Part shown: positions 11,094-24,236 of the stretch, piece after piece
Layout of the letters: each line of letters begins with the position of its first letter
How positions within the stretch are numbered: the stretch's first letter is position 1
Assembly (NCBI GenBank): GCA_034387635.1
Contig: JAOANU010000007.1
Location: 1 to 64,000 of the forward strand
Length of the DNA stretch: 64,000 nucleotides
Source of the DNA: Rhodosporidiobolus odoratus
Lineage: Eukaryota > Basidiomycota > Microbotryomycetes > Sporidiobolales > Sporidiobolaceae
Direction of reading: 5' to 3'
Translations under genes and position numbers: made by a program
The notes under the pieces: model-generated
Told to the model about the DNA's origin: nothing
The model's database searches: none
Seen by the model: only the letters and a program-made list of their open reading frames with translations

Positions 11094-14000
11094 TCATCCA
11101 AAGAGCTTGAGCTCGATGCGCGGCGCTTCGACTGCACCCCCTCTCGCTTTTCCTCCCCCACCTCCCACAGCCGCCCGAATGCTGTCTTCCAGCAACCTTC
11201 TCTCCAAGTCGGGTAAAGCTGCTGTTGCTTCCTTGAAGGCGGAAGAATGTGCTGAAGCGAGGGCGAGAAGCTGTTGTGATGCTACAGAATGTAGGGGGGG
11301 AGGAGAGGGAGAGTTCGGCAGAAGGCGGATGAGGACAGGGAGGATGATGCCAAGGGATTGTGCTCCTGCAGATGAGTGCACAGTAAGTAAGAGCAAGCAA
11401 CTCAGCGAAAAGATCAACGCACTTCGATCCAAGGGTACCGATAAGAAGACCGCAACCAGCGACTTTAGCGCCTCTTCGATGGCTTTCAGCCTCGGATTGT
11501 CTGGAGTATGCCCTTGCTCCGAAGTGGCGGCAAGCACCTCGATGATAGTCGGGACGAGTTGTACGGTACAGTACGCGAGAAGTCCATTCGACGGCGACCG
11601 AGATGCGGCGGCGAACAAGGAGACCAAGCAGTGCAGAGCGGTAATTGAGACCTGCGGAAGGGGGCAGTCAGTGGGAAAGGCAGTGATGCGGCAATGGCAG
11701 GAAGGCAAACCTCGCTTTCCGCGTCAAGCGCTGTCTCAGAGAAGAGGAAGCAGGCATGCTCAACGACCTCTTTACCAACTTGGGCGTGTGGAGGTATCGA
11801 GGAGAGGAGAAGAACAGTTGCGAGGAGATTGTTCTTTGCTTTCAGGATGGCTGAGGTCGACTTGCGTACGCTATAGAAGGAAACGTCAGTACGAAGCAAT
11901 TGCAGACTTGTGTGGTAATTTGGCGTACCGGACCTCGTCGATGTTCAGCATGCAAGCGCTCAACATGCCGTTGAGCACCTTGGGAAGATCAGGGGAGCTG
12001 CTGCCAGCGGAACTACGCTCAGTGAGGAGCTTGAGCACCGGCAATGTCGGCCCGACGAGATCCAAGTCGGCGCTTTCGTCCTTTAGCATTACTGTAGAGA
12101 GGTGCATCAGCATACCCTGGAGGTATCGCCAGTAAGCGATTAGAGAATAGGCAAAGTTGCGTACACGAGTAGAAGTGGAAGGCAATGGCGTAGAGCTCGG
12201 CGCGAAGCGGCCCAGGGAAGATATCGGCGAAATTGGCGAACAAGGCGAAGATGGCTTTGATGTGATCGACGTGTTTCTGAGCAGTAAGTGGTGTGGCTGA
12301 GAGCGAGAGAGGCTCTCGCCACTGATCAGCGACATACTTCAGCGTGAAGGAAGAGGAAAGGCACACGTATGAAGGAAGACATGGTTGCCGGAATGGACTC
12401 GCGCAGAACTGTAGTTCCGATTCGCAAGCACTGCAGGAGGCGAGGGTCCACATGGCCTGAACTTTCGACTCCAGGCGAGCCGTTGATACTGTTTGGGGGC
12501 AGAGTAGGGCGAGCGACTACGTCAGCAAGCGAAACGGCTGCAAGGAAAGAAAGACCAGGTTGACTCACGTCGAGGTCGGCAGCGCACCATCACCGAGGAA
12601 AGACTGCGACAGACCCAGGGCAATCTCGAGTACTCTAAGTTTGATCTCCGGCCCCTCAATCATCGCCAGACGGTAGCACACATTGGTGATCTCGTCGAGG
12701 AGACCCTCTTCCTTCAATGCGGTCCCGCTGACGTCCGGCCTGATGAGGCCAGCAACGGCATCGAGAGCAATGGCCTGTAGACTGACCGTCGACGCGCCGC
12801 TCGATGGGCCTGCGGCGCAGAGGGCTTCGAAAGCGAGTCCCAAGACGACCCAGAAGAAGAGAGCGGGTTCCGGCCCGTGGGAAGACGAGGGGGGATCAGA
12901 GGCAGAGTCGGAAGGGTCGAGGCCGTCCATGGCGCGCAGCATGTGCGAATTCGAGGCTTTGAGCAAGCTTGCAACGGCATGAAGCATCGGTGGCCATGCT
13001 CTTTCGTAGAACTGGCGGAGCAGGAAGTATGAGCGAGCTGCTGAAGTACATGACGAGAAAATGGCGCACCGGCAATGCCGTCTCTCTCGAAAGACCTGAG
13101 TAAACCGAATCGAAGGCCGCGCCTCCTGCGCCCGAATCGCTTGACGTCGCGTCCGGATCCGTCCGGACGCGGGCATACTCCCTCAGCGAAGCAACCCAGA
13201 ACGAGCACAGAAGGGGAAGATGAGGACGGATAACCTCGACGAGGTATGGCTGTCGGACGCTGGCAGTCTGGAATTGCGCCCAGGCGGCGAAGATTGAGGT
13301 CTTGAGCATGACGGAGGCGGTCGACGAAAGGTTCTCGACATCGCCAAGGGAGGTCATCTCCGAGTCTGCGGATAACAAGGCGTCAGAGACGACGGCAAGG
13401 GAAAGAGACAACGGCAAGCTCACCCTTGCAGCTCTCCAACGCTGTCGTAAGCAGCTTGAGGATTCGGCCCATCTTATCGAGCTCTCGGACGACGCCGCTG
13501 CCGACGAAGACAGCACAGACTTGAATGGCGGACGCCAGCACTTCCGGGTAGGAGTCGGACGCGAAGGCCGGGGTGAGGGCGGCGGCAATTGGCGCTTGGT
13601 ATTGCTCGAGGAGCAGGGCCTCTTCAAAATCGATATCTTGGGAAGCGCCGAAGTTCTGTATAAGGCTCAATTAGTCAGCACCGTGCCAGCAGTGGGCAAT
13701 ACGGAAGCAACGCACGTCGATGACGTCCTTCAGTACAACCAGTCCTTCGAGCCTGATCTCCATCACTTGAGCCGTCGAAGCGGTGAAGGCCATCTTGATG
13801 AGATCCGCGACGCGCGTGATGAGCAACCCCCGCTTGTTCGCCCTGACCGCTCGTGCGGTACCAATGTCGAAGTGTTCGCGCCTTCCGCTCTTGAGAACGG
13901 TTATGAAAACCTCGTGCAGGCACTCGAGGGCGAAGAGCTGAGTTCTCCAACGGGAAGAAGCACGCGCCGTCGCAGCGCCCGGTCGTACGCCGCCTTCTCC

Positions 14001-17000
14001 GCTGTCAATGCCGAGTCCTTGAGCTTCCTCGTCCGCAAGGCCGCCAACCGCGCCGGTGGCCTCCGCCGTCTTCTCCGTCCTGGCCGTCCTGGCCGACCGG
14101 CTCATGATGCGTTGGCAGAGGTCGATCCAGCCTGACGGATTCGCGTCGGCCGTCTGCCTTAGCCAAGACATGATCGCATCTCGAACGCCTTCCACGCTCG
14201 GATCGTCGTCGAGGAGGGCGAACAGCTCACGGACGAGGCCGTCGCCGCCCAGTTTGCTCATGAGCGCCGCATCCCGCTGTACAAGCTGATAGACACTGTT
14301 GACGGCGGCGACCTTGAGCGGTTGCTTCGATGAGGACAGTTGACTGCGAAGGTTGGCGACGAGGGTAGCGTGGTCGAGCGCATCGGGGGCGAACATGAGG
14401 AAGTGCTGCGTCGCTTTGATCGCCTCGACAGCGATCCCGTCGTCCTTTTCCAAGGTGAACTCCTTGAGCAGAACGAGAACGAGTTGCCGAACTCGCTCGC
14501 TTTCTTGAAGCTCCGGTCCAAGCACGCCGATGAGCGCGTCGGTGACTCGGCAGATGGCCTGGTAAGCTGGGAGGTCGCCTCGCAAGTTCACCGATCCGGG
14601 CGTTCCACCTTCGGGCTCGTGCGTATCCTGCATGTAGAGCTTGCAGAGAACGCCCAAGGACGGGTTGGTGAAGGGAGCGTAGGAGAGAGAGGCGGCATCG
14701 ATGACGTTCGAGAGAGCCTGAAGGGCGTGGAAGTGAACAAGGGGATGAGGATCGGCGGAAAGCGAGAGGAGGACATCGACGATGGTCTTGAGTACGGGGC
14801 CGGCGGCGAGACTACCAACGTGCGTGTAGATCTCGCTGAAGGCGAGGGCGCAGCCGGCGCGGTTGACGGGGTCGGTGTTGGCGACGACCTGGTTTACGCA
14901 GAATTGGATCTGACTCGCCATGAAGCTCGTTCCGCCGAGACCCGACAGCCGTCCGAGCGATTCCGCAGCCGCTTGTCGGAGAGCAGCATCGGAATGAAGG
15001 AGGGCTTCTTTGATGAGGTCTCGCATAGGCGCTCCGACTTGGCGAGGGTCGACAGCTCGGCGAGAGAGGCGAAGGGCGCCGAGGGTAGCCGTTGCTGTAT
15101 TTGCGATGATAGCTTGTCGACGACCGGGGTTCTTTTCGAGCTTGAACGATTTCGAGTTGCTGGCGACGATCTGCAGGAGGGCGGCTTGGTTTGCGGGTTC
15201 TTGGAGAGAGAAGTAGAGGGAGAATAGATCGAGGGCCGCGTCGACGAGACCGACGGCAGGGTGAGGTGCGTTGGGTAGAGCTTCGAAGGCGGCAGTTTCG
15301 TTGGCGAGGCGGGAAGAAAGAACCAGCGGGTCATGTTCAGGAGCGCAAAGAATTGCTTGGTGTAGCTGCTCCGCGATCGTCACCTCGGCCTGGTCGCGGT
15401 TGAGCTTGGCGAGCTTGTTGGTGGCGGATCCTTCTACCCCGAGATCGTTCCCGCCGGCGACGTCGTTCTTCCCTGCCCTTACCAAGCTCGTTACGCCGTA
15501 CCCATACCCGTCCGTCTCGTCCCATATCGACGTGAACGTCCCTGCACTCGCCGCCGCTTGCAGCGCCGACTCGCCGAAGTACTTGTCGACATCCGAGAAG
15601 AGCGCGACCGCCTGTTGCAGCAACTGGATCTGGTACTGCTGCGTCGCGGGACTCTGCCCAAAGGCGACAAAGCACTGCAGGAGGCGGCGGCGGAACATTA
15701 TGTCTCGGTCGAGGAGTTGAAGGCGCGATGAGGTGGAAGGTTGCTGCTCTTGAGCGAGAGAGGGGTGCGCGGTGGCGAATGACGTGGAGAAGGCGAGACC
15801 ATTGGAGAGTAGGAGGACGAGTCGACGCGCCGTGTCTTCATTGACGAGTCCGCCGCCGCTAGCAAGCGGACCGTTGTGCCGCAGGAAGCTGAGAATGGCG
15901 CTGAGCGTGCACTCGCGGATGTGAAGGAGGAACGCCCACTCGTTGTCCCCGCGCACCTGCGCCGCGCTAGCGTCCTTACTCGTCGGCTTGGGAAGGGCGT
16001 TGCGCCAGAGAATGAGGAGTTGGGGAAGGTGCAGGCGGACGAAGTTCGGGCCGAGGGACATGAGCGCGCCGACCAACATCCAGGCGACTTGGATCTCTAC
16101 TCCAGAGACATGTAGCTCGTGGTTGCCGGACTGCTTGAGAAGCTGAATCGCCAGGGACATGCATTTGGCGGAGAGGTCGAAAGAGACGTAAAGCGACTTG
16201 TGGGGGATCAGGTTGATGAGGGCGGCGAGAGCGTGGGCGTAGCCGACAGCTCGGCGGTGAATGTTGGCGTTCTGGGAAGGACCGTCGGCAGAGATGGCGG
16301 TAAGGTCCTTATTGAGAAGGTCGAGGAGACTGACGATGGTGGAGGAGAGGCGGTTCGGGGCGGCTTGGCAGAAAGTCCTCAGCGCCCATGCCGCAGAAAC
16401 CTGGATACTGTGGCTAGGATGCGATACGAGGCGGATGAGCGGGTCGAAGAGGACCTCCTGTACAGCGGGCGGGGCAGAACCTAGCGATCGAAGTAGGCTG
16501 GTCGTCTCTTCCAACGCAACAAGAAGAGACTGTTTGCTTGGGGACGGCTGCGTTGGCATGAGCGACGGCCAGCGCTTGATGTAGAGGGTGCCAATTTCCG
16601 TCAGAGCCGCGATCTGACCTGCCTCACTCAACAGCTGGCCGGTGACCACTTCGCTGAGCAGGATGCTAGCGGCCTTCCTCGCCGCAAGAGCTTCGTACCT
16701 CGCACGAGCAGCGTCCACGCGCTCCGCCGCTCTCGCATTCCACCCGATCCAGCCCAGTCCTGCTGCGGCTCCGCATCCCACTTCGTCGACTAGGTGTTTC
16801 GCGATATCGGCGTAGTAATGCTCGACCCAGGACGAGCCAAGCGTTCTGAACAATGTTGCATAGACATCGAGGAGGGCGTTGCGGAGGCGGCGGGAAGTCG
16901 AGGACCGATTGTACGGGCCCGAGATTTGGGCGAGCATCTCGATGGGGGAGAGAAGGGTTTTGGCGGTTCCATCCGCGCCGATGGCTGCCCCAGCGTCCGC

Positions 17001-18189
17001 GTATCCATCGTCGTCTTCCTCTTCGCCCTCCTTCGCCGCCTTCTTCTTCTTCGGAAGAGGCACTGGAGCAGCGCTGCCTTCAACCTGTGTTGCAGCGAGA
17101 AGGCCGGCAACGAGACCGGACAGGGATCGACGCGTGACGAAGTCGGCCGATTCGAGAGCACGGAAGGAAGGGGTGAGAATCTCGTTGATGTCGAGGAGCG
17201 AAGCGAAGGTGCCGGGGGCGGCGGACAGAGCAAGCAGACACTGCGAAACATGCGAGTCAATACGAGCCTAGCGTAGTCAAGTTCGGACATACGTCTGCAC
17301 ATGCTCGAACGATAGCTCCTGCCTTCTCGCCTAAGCCTCCTCTGAGGACCTTGACCGTGTCCTTGACCGTTTGATCCGACATCGACTTGGCTACCACGAC
17401 GAGGGTCTTCCGCAGGCAGACGAGGGCGGAGTACCTCAGGATGACGGGCTGCAGGGGAAGAGGTCAAGCCATGAGCCAAGTATTCGGCACAGAAAGGGAC
17501 GACCAACGTACGAACGATGTTGTGCGGAAGATTCGGGCAGTGGTGGAAAGGATGTCGAGGTAAAGACTCATGATCTGTATAGAGAAGTTGTCAGTCGAAT
17601 GACTGAATGGCCGTGGCAAGGGAAAGGCAACGCGCCTGTGAGCCGAAGACGGAATAGACCTCGCCCAACACATCAGCACAAGCGATCCGCCATTCTTTCT
17701 CCCGTTCGAGTGCCCCTTTCGTCTCGCTGACGTTCATGGCTCTGAGTAGGGTTTGTGCGATGTCGAAGGCGTGTTTCGAGTCTCCTCGCTGGAGAAGGGC
17801 AAGGAGGATGCGGGCGATGAGAGCGCGAGCAGGTCGTCCGGGTTTGACGGTATTTGTTGACGGGGATGGGGAGGGCGCGGGAGGGGTAGTGACTAAGGAC
17901 AGTAGAGTGGCTGTAAGGGTGGGTTGATGGGCGGGTATGACATCCTAGGGACATCATCAAGCATAAGTAAGTAACCCTCCCCCCACTCGTCACTGTGTCG
18001 CCAGTCGCCACAATCATACCAGGAAGAAAGAAGACGAACCGGAGGTAGTTGATTGACCGCTGCCTCGCACTGACTCAACCAATTCAATAAATAAACTTCA
18101 CCTCGTCCTGCACTCGCACTCGCTTCAAGTTGAGACTTGTCGAGTGTTAACCGCTCGACGTCCGATCCATTCAGCAAGAGTTGGGTCAT
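11094..18189 (-). CDS. LAA1: Laa1/HEATR5-like giant HEAT-repeat protein
   Basis: About 2,000 residues, spanning 7.1 kb with many short introns. Family knowledge: yeast Laa1 and animal HEATR5 bind the clathrin adaptor AP-1 and act in trans-Golgi/endosome traffic. The N-terminus starts at 18189 (MTQLLLNGSDVERLTLDKSQ, then GEVYLLNWLSQCEAAVNQL), which matches the family's characteristic opening. After a small intron it continues RPARALIARILLALLQRGDS. The largest open block is about 13.7-17.06 kb: ISGPYNRSSTSRRLRNALLD, EIGTLYIKRWPSLMP and many helical repeats such as HSIQVSAAWALRTFCQAAP. The C-terminus reads RRLLEDSIRAAVGG and ends RIELKLFG, the typical end of the family. A 295-residue open frame on the opposite strand (14340-15227) is a shadow. 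The nearest neighbour downstream is BioDA, in tandem with 297 bp between stop and start. Confidence 0.9.
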
Positions 18190-18515
18190 ACAGAGTGCGC
18201 TGGAGATCTTCAAGTGTGACCCGACAGACACAGCAAGAGAGAGAACGAGCACAGCACAATCAAGACAAACAGGAGGACGAAGCGACGCGAGTGGGTCGCA
18301 CGTAATGTTTCTCTTTCTTGACGTTGACTCGGACTGATACACTTGAGGACGAGTATCTCAGCCATCCGGCGCTCACTGAATACGAGATTGAGGACGCGAG
18401 GATGGAGAACCGCTTTTCCTAATATACTTGCTTTTCTTCCTTAGCACGGATTCGGTGACACAGATGACAACGTTGCAGATAGATCACAGACTGGTGCGAT
18501 CCCAATCGGTCCAAA
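18190..18515. promoter_or_regulatory. Upstream region of LAA1 and 3' flank of the dioxygenase
   Basis: 326 bp between the LAA1 start and the stop of the next tandem gene. Nothing beyond expected promoter and terminator sequence is visible; there is no clear TATA box. Confidence 0.4.
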
Positions 18516-19855
18516 CTAGATAGGCGTGAACCGGAAGTTGGTCGTCGATTGCCCCGGCGAGATCGCTTCTTTGCCCAGCACCTCGACTCGAGCGTTACCA
18601 GCGGCAGCAGCGACGACCAGCAAAGGCGTAAAGTGCTGCGCGGTAAGACGTAAAGTTAGTGTCTATTCCGGTATGAGCGACTCGGTCGCAGGCACTAGGG
18701 CGTCCTTGGCCAACAGAGAAAGGAGAACGCACCTCGACCGTCGGGTGATTCTTGCTGAATTCATCCAGCTTTTCTAACTGGAGCAGGGCCTTCTTCCTTT
18801 CATCCCCGTTCTCGATGGAGGTTGCCTTTCGAGCTGCTGCATCAAAGCGCTTAGACTCGGCCAGCAATCTCAGACCCACCGCTTCCTTGTCTGCTTCAAG
18901 GGCTTTTCCGTATTCGAAGGAGTGGCACAGCATGCCGGACCCGATGAGGAGATAACCTTGGCGACTGTTGTCGTACAGGAACGAGGTAGTGAGGGCGGAT
19001 CGGTTACAAAGCGGGAAGGGCGGGAAGGGAGAGCGGAAAAGTCAGCTCAGTTTCTGGCGGCATTGTGATTAGGTCGGAAGTACTCACCGCAACCGGGCAG
19101 CAGCTTCGCCAAGCTTGATCTGCTTCGCAAGATCGTAGCCATGGAAAGTCGAAACTTGGATAATAGGAACGTCGAGCGCCGTCGACTCGGGGAATAGAAC
19201 CTTCGCCGGCACCCAACTGTCAGAGGGATCTTGTCAGTCCTACATAGCGAAAGCGGGATAGGGAAAGCAGGCGCACACTCCGTGATCTACGCCCCGTTCT
19301 ACTCGCTTCACATCCAGCCCGGCTGCTTTCAGCTCTCGATAAACCTCGTGCGCATGCTCAGGCGCGTCGAGATGCGGCCAGTCGTACTTGTAGACGAAAG
19401 GCGCCGAATCGTGAAAGTCGTTGACGAAGTCGTGCCAGATTGGGGTTTCCTCCTTGACGTTGACTTCGATAACGTCTTTGCCTCGGATTTCGTCCGCTAC
19501 GAAGTGCTGCGTGTAAGACGAAGTCAGCCTTTCAACAAGACAGCGTACGAGCGACATGGGGATCCGTCGAGCCGGCGGAGTGGTGCGGAGCCGCGGAAGA
19601 GCAAGGGAACGAGATCGCGACGAGCAGGAAAAGGGGAATGTCGACCGGTGAAAGAAAAGGACGGCGAGAAAGGGCACGCACACCTGAGAATATGACGATA
19701 GCTTTCGGCCTCGGCTGTAATGCCAGTATCTCTTTGCCAATCTCTACCAAGTTGGCACGAGTCGTGACGGATCCTTCTGCGTCGGAGAAAAGCAAGTTGA
19801 CGCCGGCATGGCCCAGAAAGTAGGCAGGATAGGTGGGGTTGTCGGCGGAGGGCAT
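18516..19855 (-). CDS. LigB-family extradiol ring-cleavage dioxygenase (DODA-like)
   Basis: Class III extradiol dioxygenase-like protein, similar to plant and fungal 4,5-DOPA dioxygenase and bacterial YgiD. About 300 residues in at least five exons. It starts MPSADNPTYPAYFLGHAGVN at 19855; the His of FLGHAG is an expected metal ligand. Further blocks: RPKAIVIFSG; then VKEETPIWHDFVNDFHDSAP, the family's PI(H/Y)DFYGF-like region; KYDWPHLDAPEHA; VERGVDHGVW, with a second catalytic His; VPIIQVSTFHGYD; and GYLLIGSGMLCHSFEY. The C-terminus HFTPLLVVAAAAG then NFRFTPI is typical (family HFxPLLVAxGAA). The substrate is unknown; a catechol or DOPA-like diphenol is inferred from the family. It is divergent from a transporter gene at 20519, so joint control is possible. 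Confidence 0.85.
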
Positions 19856-20518
19856 GCTTGAGTGTGAGTAACGTTGAGCGGAAGCGACGACCAAGTGTCT
19901 TTTACGGCGCAAGGCGGGCGAAAAGCGGGCGGATGAATGTGGTGTTGAGTGACGAAGGGCGTATGACGCTTGCGGCGAAGAATGTCCACGGAACGCAACA
20001 CCCGCTGGCTTCCATCCGCCTGTGCCTTTGTACCCGCGTGGCTTATCTACCTTTGGCGTGAGCTTCCCATGCGAAAGGCGCCATCGCTGTCGATGCGATG
20101 GCGTGCGACGTCGCCGGCCGTCGGACAAAGTTGTTCCGGGTGGCGTGTAGACCAATCAATAAACGATGGAAGCAAAAGCGGAGCGGCCGAGTTGCGTGAG
20201 AACGAGTCGACAAGGTGAAAGAATGAAATCCGAGGATGAGAAACAACTTGATGACAACTTGACACGCCTTCGCCAAGCGGCAGGCTGATACACAGTCTCG
20301 ATATGGCGCAAACGTTCTACAAGATGATCCAACTCATCCGCTTCTTCTCCATCGCGGTTCGACGCCGACCTCGTCGTTGTTCTTCGGTCCTTCTTCCGTC
20401 GTATTGTATTTTCCTGCCCTGCTCCAGCCCTAGACCCTCACTAGCCTCGATCAGAGTACCGCTAGCCTCGCCTTCCATCATTCCCTCGCTCTCAGAATAG
20501 TCCTCACCTATCGCAAGA
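19856..20518. promoter_or_regulatory. Divergent promoter, DODA-like dioxygenase and MFS transporter
   Basis: 663 bp between two divergent start codons. The frame upstream of the dioxygenase Met is open for another 300 nt, but has no convincing ATG or homology, so I left it out of the gene. A pyrimidine-rich run (about 20335-20480) precedes the transporter ATG, as is common for fungal transcription start regions. Confidence 0.4.
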
Positions 20519-23450
20519 ATGGCAACACCGCTCGAAACCGCTTCAGCCCTTCCACCTGCACCACTTTCTCTCGCCTACGACGGCGAGAAGGATGCTCCGT
20601 CATCAAAAAGCAGCGCACTCGACGAAAAGGTCGTCGACGTCGAATCCTTAGATGATGGGAAGATTCATGGTACGCTTTTCTTCCCTCATCGCATCTGCTT
20701 TTCTTCTGACTGATCCTGTCCTGTCCTTTTCCCGGCAGGCCATCTGCTCAAGAATGGCGAACGCATCTCTATCTCATGGACCAAGGAGGAACAACGTCGC
20801 GTCGTACGGAAGGCGGACCTGTTCCTTCTACCGATCTTTACCATCCTGTTCTTCTTCATGTACGTCATGAGTTCCGCACTTGCTCCTCCACTTCCGCCTT
20901 AGCTTTCGCTCTCTCCACCATGCTCAGCTCGCTGACATGCTGCCAAGTCCATAGGGCACTCGACCGAACCAACATCAGCGGTAGGCTCCTCCTCTACCCT
21001 TGTCTAGACGATCCATACTGACTTGTGCTGGCCAGGCGTTCTCACTTCGACATTCCTACGGGATACGAATATGACGCGAGATGAGGTGCACCGAGCTCTG
21101 ACGCTCTCCTACTATGCTCGCAGTACTGACAAACGCTCCGTTCGCAGGCCAATATCGGAACTTCCCTAGTACGTTGAGCTCTGGCATCTGACCTTGATGT
21201 CTGCAGCTGAGCGTGTCTGCACCATTCTCAGCTCTGGCTTGGCATCGTCTTGCTCGAGATCCCTTCAAACGTATGTCCTTCCCTCGTCGATTCGGTAATC
21301 CTCGCAATTGTCGACTGTACCCTAACCTTGGTTTGGTTCTTCAGATCGTTCTCCAACGCATCGGCGCACACATCTGGATCCCGGCACAAGTCGTTATCTG
21401 GTGTGTTGTCGCCTTCTCTCATGCTCGTCCCTGTCACCTTCGTGAACCCCGCTCATTGGTCTTGCTCCTGCAGGGGTCTTGCGGAAACGCTCTCTATGTT
21501 CATCAAGAACAAGAGCGGGTTCTACGCTGCTAGGCTGTTCCTCGGACGTGCGTCCATTTTCTTCCACGCCATTTTGTAATCCCTCATGTTGACCTTGAGC
21601 TCCTTTCGCCTCCAATGCACGCAGTTCTTGAGTCGGGCTTCATCCCTGGCGGGTTATACACCGTCAGTCGCTGGTATACTCGCGATGAATTAGCGTACGC
21701 CTTTTCCCTTCTGTTTCGACATGTCTTTGTCTATCGCCGGCAAAGCTGACTCCGATGTTTTTAGAAAACGCACTGTCCTCTTCTTCTATGGTACCGCTCT
21801 CGCATCCGCTTTCGGCAACCTTATTGCGGCAGGCTGCATCGCTATCGATGGCAGGGCTGGACTAGCTGGCTGGCAATGGTTAGTCGCCAATGTCTCTTAC
21901 AGCTACTCCACAGCATAGCTGACCCGGTTTGCACAGGATCTTCTTGGTTGATGGTGTCGCTACCATCGCTGCTGGAATTCTCGCCTTCCTGCTCATCCCC
22001 AAAGATCCACGCCACACGGCCGGGCTTCTTCGCGGCAAAGGCTGGTTCAACGAGCGCGAAGCCGACGTTTTCCAGGCCCGCATAGAGACCGATGACCCGT
22101 GAGTCAAATCTCTTCTGCCCGACTTGCGTGCTCTGACCGCGTCGTTCTTTGTCTGAACCCTCACCCCGACAGCCTGAAGGAGCAGGGTGCGACCCTCAAG
22201 ATCACGACCAGCGATGTGATCAGCGTCCTGGCGGACTGGCGCATGATCCCGCATCTCATCATGTGCCTCGCTGGCTTGCAAAGCGTGGGAGGACTCAGCG
22301 TATGGGGTGGCCTCATCGTCAAGAGCTTAGGCTTTACGAGGTTTCGCTACTTTCTTTGTCATCGAGAGATCGAGAAAGCTGACTTGGTCTTGCTACTCTC
22401 CACCCGTCGTTCCTATCCGCTGCGACTACGCTTTCGATCCATGCGCCCGACAGCATCCATGCCAATCTGCTCAACGTTCCGGCACCTGTCATTGGCATGT
22501 TGACATCGATCATCCTCGCTGCGGCTGTCGACCGCTACAAGAAGTACGGTCTCGCCATCGTCTTCACCGGTATGTGGACTGTCATCGGCCTCGTTGCTGT
22601 CTACGTGCGTGCACCCTTCTTGGACTCACAGGAGAATCGGACGCTGACCTTCTCAACTTTACCAGTGCCTTCCAATCGGGTTGACGAACAAGAATTGGTC
22701 GTTCTATGTCGCGCTAGTCTTCACTCTCGCTGCTCCCAACTGGCAAGCGGTACGTCGCCATCCACTTTCTCCCTGTCGAGACTTTCAAGGCTGACCTCAT
22801 GACTTCATCGCCTTCTGCACGCACGCTTTGCAGCTAAACGTGACTTGGGTCTCACTGAGCATGCGAACTCCTCAGCGCCGTGCGGTTGCTTACGCTGTTT
22901 ACAGTACGTTCCTCCCTTCGTGCCCGGTCACACATCTTCCTTCTCGCTGACTTCGCGCCCCTTCCTCTGCAGTTGGCTGCTCCAACCTTGGCGTACGTCC
23001 TCTATAATCGACTCATCGTGCTGTGCCGCCTGACATGCTGTTTCGGGCCGTTTCTTCCACTTGTTCCCTACTCTCGAACCGTCTTGTCACACCGCATCTC
23101 TTGCCCGCCATATAAACGCTTCATCGGCAGGGAACCTACGGTCCTCATGTAAGAGTTTTCTGCGAATACTTCGTCACGCGGCTTGCAGTCAACCTTTCGC
23201 TTACCACTTCTTTCTCGTGCAGGTCTTCCGAGGCAGCGACGCTCCGAAGTACCGGAACGCCTGGGCGGCGTGCCTCGCACTCGGAGCGGTCTGGCTTGCT
23301 GCTTCCATCTTCCAGACCGTCCAGTACTGGCTCACCAACAAGCGCAAGGCTCGCGAATGGAGCGCCCTCACCGCCGACGAGCAGGAGCACTACTCGGCAA
23401 CGGTCACCGATACTTCTGGCAAGCGCCTCGACTTCACGTACCCCATCTAG
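20519..23450 (+). CDS. MFS transporter, anion:cation symporter family (Dal5/Tna1/Vht1 type)
   Basis: About 500 residues with 12 expected membrane segments, split over more than ten short exons. It has a hydrophilic N-terminus (MATPLETASALPP, then WTKEEQRRVVRKADLFLLP). The family signature blocks are ALDRTNISGVLTSTFLRD, LLWLGIVLLEIPSNIVLQRI, GLAETLSMFIKNKSGFYAAR, ESGFIPGGLYTVSRWYTRDE, RTVLFFYGTALASAFGNLIA, GWQWIFLVDGVATIAAGILA and IPHLIMCLAGLQSVGGLSVW. The end is EHYSATVTDTSGKRLDFTYP then I. The family moves organic anions and vitamins: nicotinate, allantoate, pantothenate, biotin, sulfonates. The adjacent TauD-type pseudogene favours a sulfonate-like substrate. The biotin genes 10 kb away make a vitamin a second option. 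All exons that I could join stay open, so the gene looks intact. Confidence 0.88.
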
Positions 23451-24236
23451 GCCGCCTGCTCCTTCGGCAATCTTCTGCTCAGGGACAACTTAGTGTCCTT
23501 TCCTTCTTTCTCCCTCGGTTCCTTCCCCCTCCTTCGCTCACTAGACTCACGCGGCTGTACTCAACCCCCTCAATCTCACTTCTCTCGTTGGTAATCATCT
23601 ATAGGTCTCGGGCTTCTTTGCTCTTCGTTACTATGTCTGTTTCGGGTCCTCGGTGGAAGAGTGGGGCATCTGCGATTTGTATTCTCTGGCAGTGCAATGC
23701 GAGTCCGGGCTTGCGTTGCTTGTCTGCACACATTCAAGTGCGCTCTGCAACTCTCTGCCGGTGACCGGCGACCATTTCACGCTTGGGCACGTCAGCTGAG
23801 AACAGACTTGCGCAACCAGGTTGGGCTTGTCTTTTCTCGCTCGATTACACGGAGAGTGACTGGCTTTCTGTGGCTTTTCCGCTTGTTGCGAGCCGGAAGC
23901 AGCGACGATGGCGTGAAGCTGTCTTCCCGGCCTGTAGCACGCCTTTGATTCGCCGGATTGTAAGCTCCGCCCGATGGAGGGATCTCAGCGAATGCTTGTT
24001 ATCTCTGGTTACCTTCTCTTCGTGCGGTGCACTCTCCGTATCAGTTCTACCCAACCCTCGTATGCCGCTCGACACCATGTCGCGACAAGCACGACTACAC
24101 GTCTCGCGCTTCCGTTTCTCCTCTTTGCAACCCGACTATCGCAGCCCACACTCCGCTTGATCCGCCTCACGGAGTAGTTCCTATCTAGGGGACAATTTGC
24201 TGCGTTCGCTACTGATCGCCCATATCTCTCGAGCAG
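23451..24236. other. Intergenic region between transporter and TauD pseudogene
   Basis: About 790 bp. The first part is a pyrimidine-rich 3' flank of the transporter. The second half should contain the promoter and first exon of the TauD-like gene, but no in-frame ATG exon leading into the first recognisable exon at 24237 could be found. The 5' end of that gene may therefore be lost. Confidence 0.4.

Noticed and set aside
14340..15227. 295-residue plus-strand open frame inside LAA1
   Set aside because: It is antisense to strongly matching HEAT-repeat exons; a composition shadow in GC-rich DNA.
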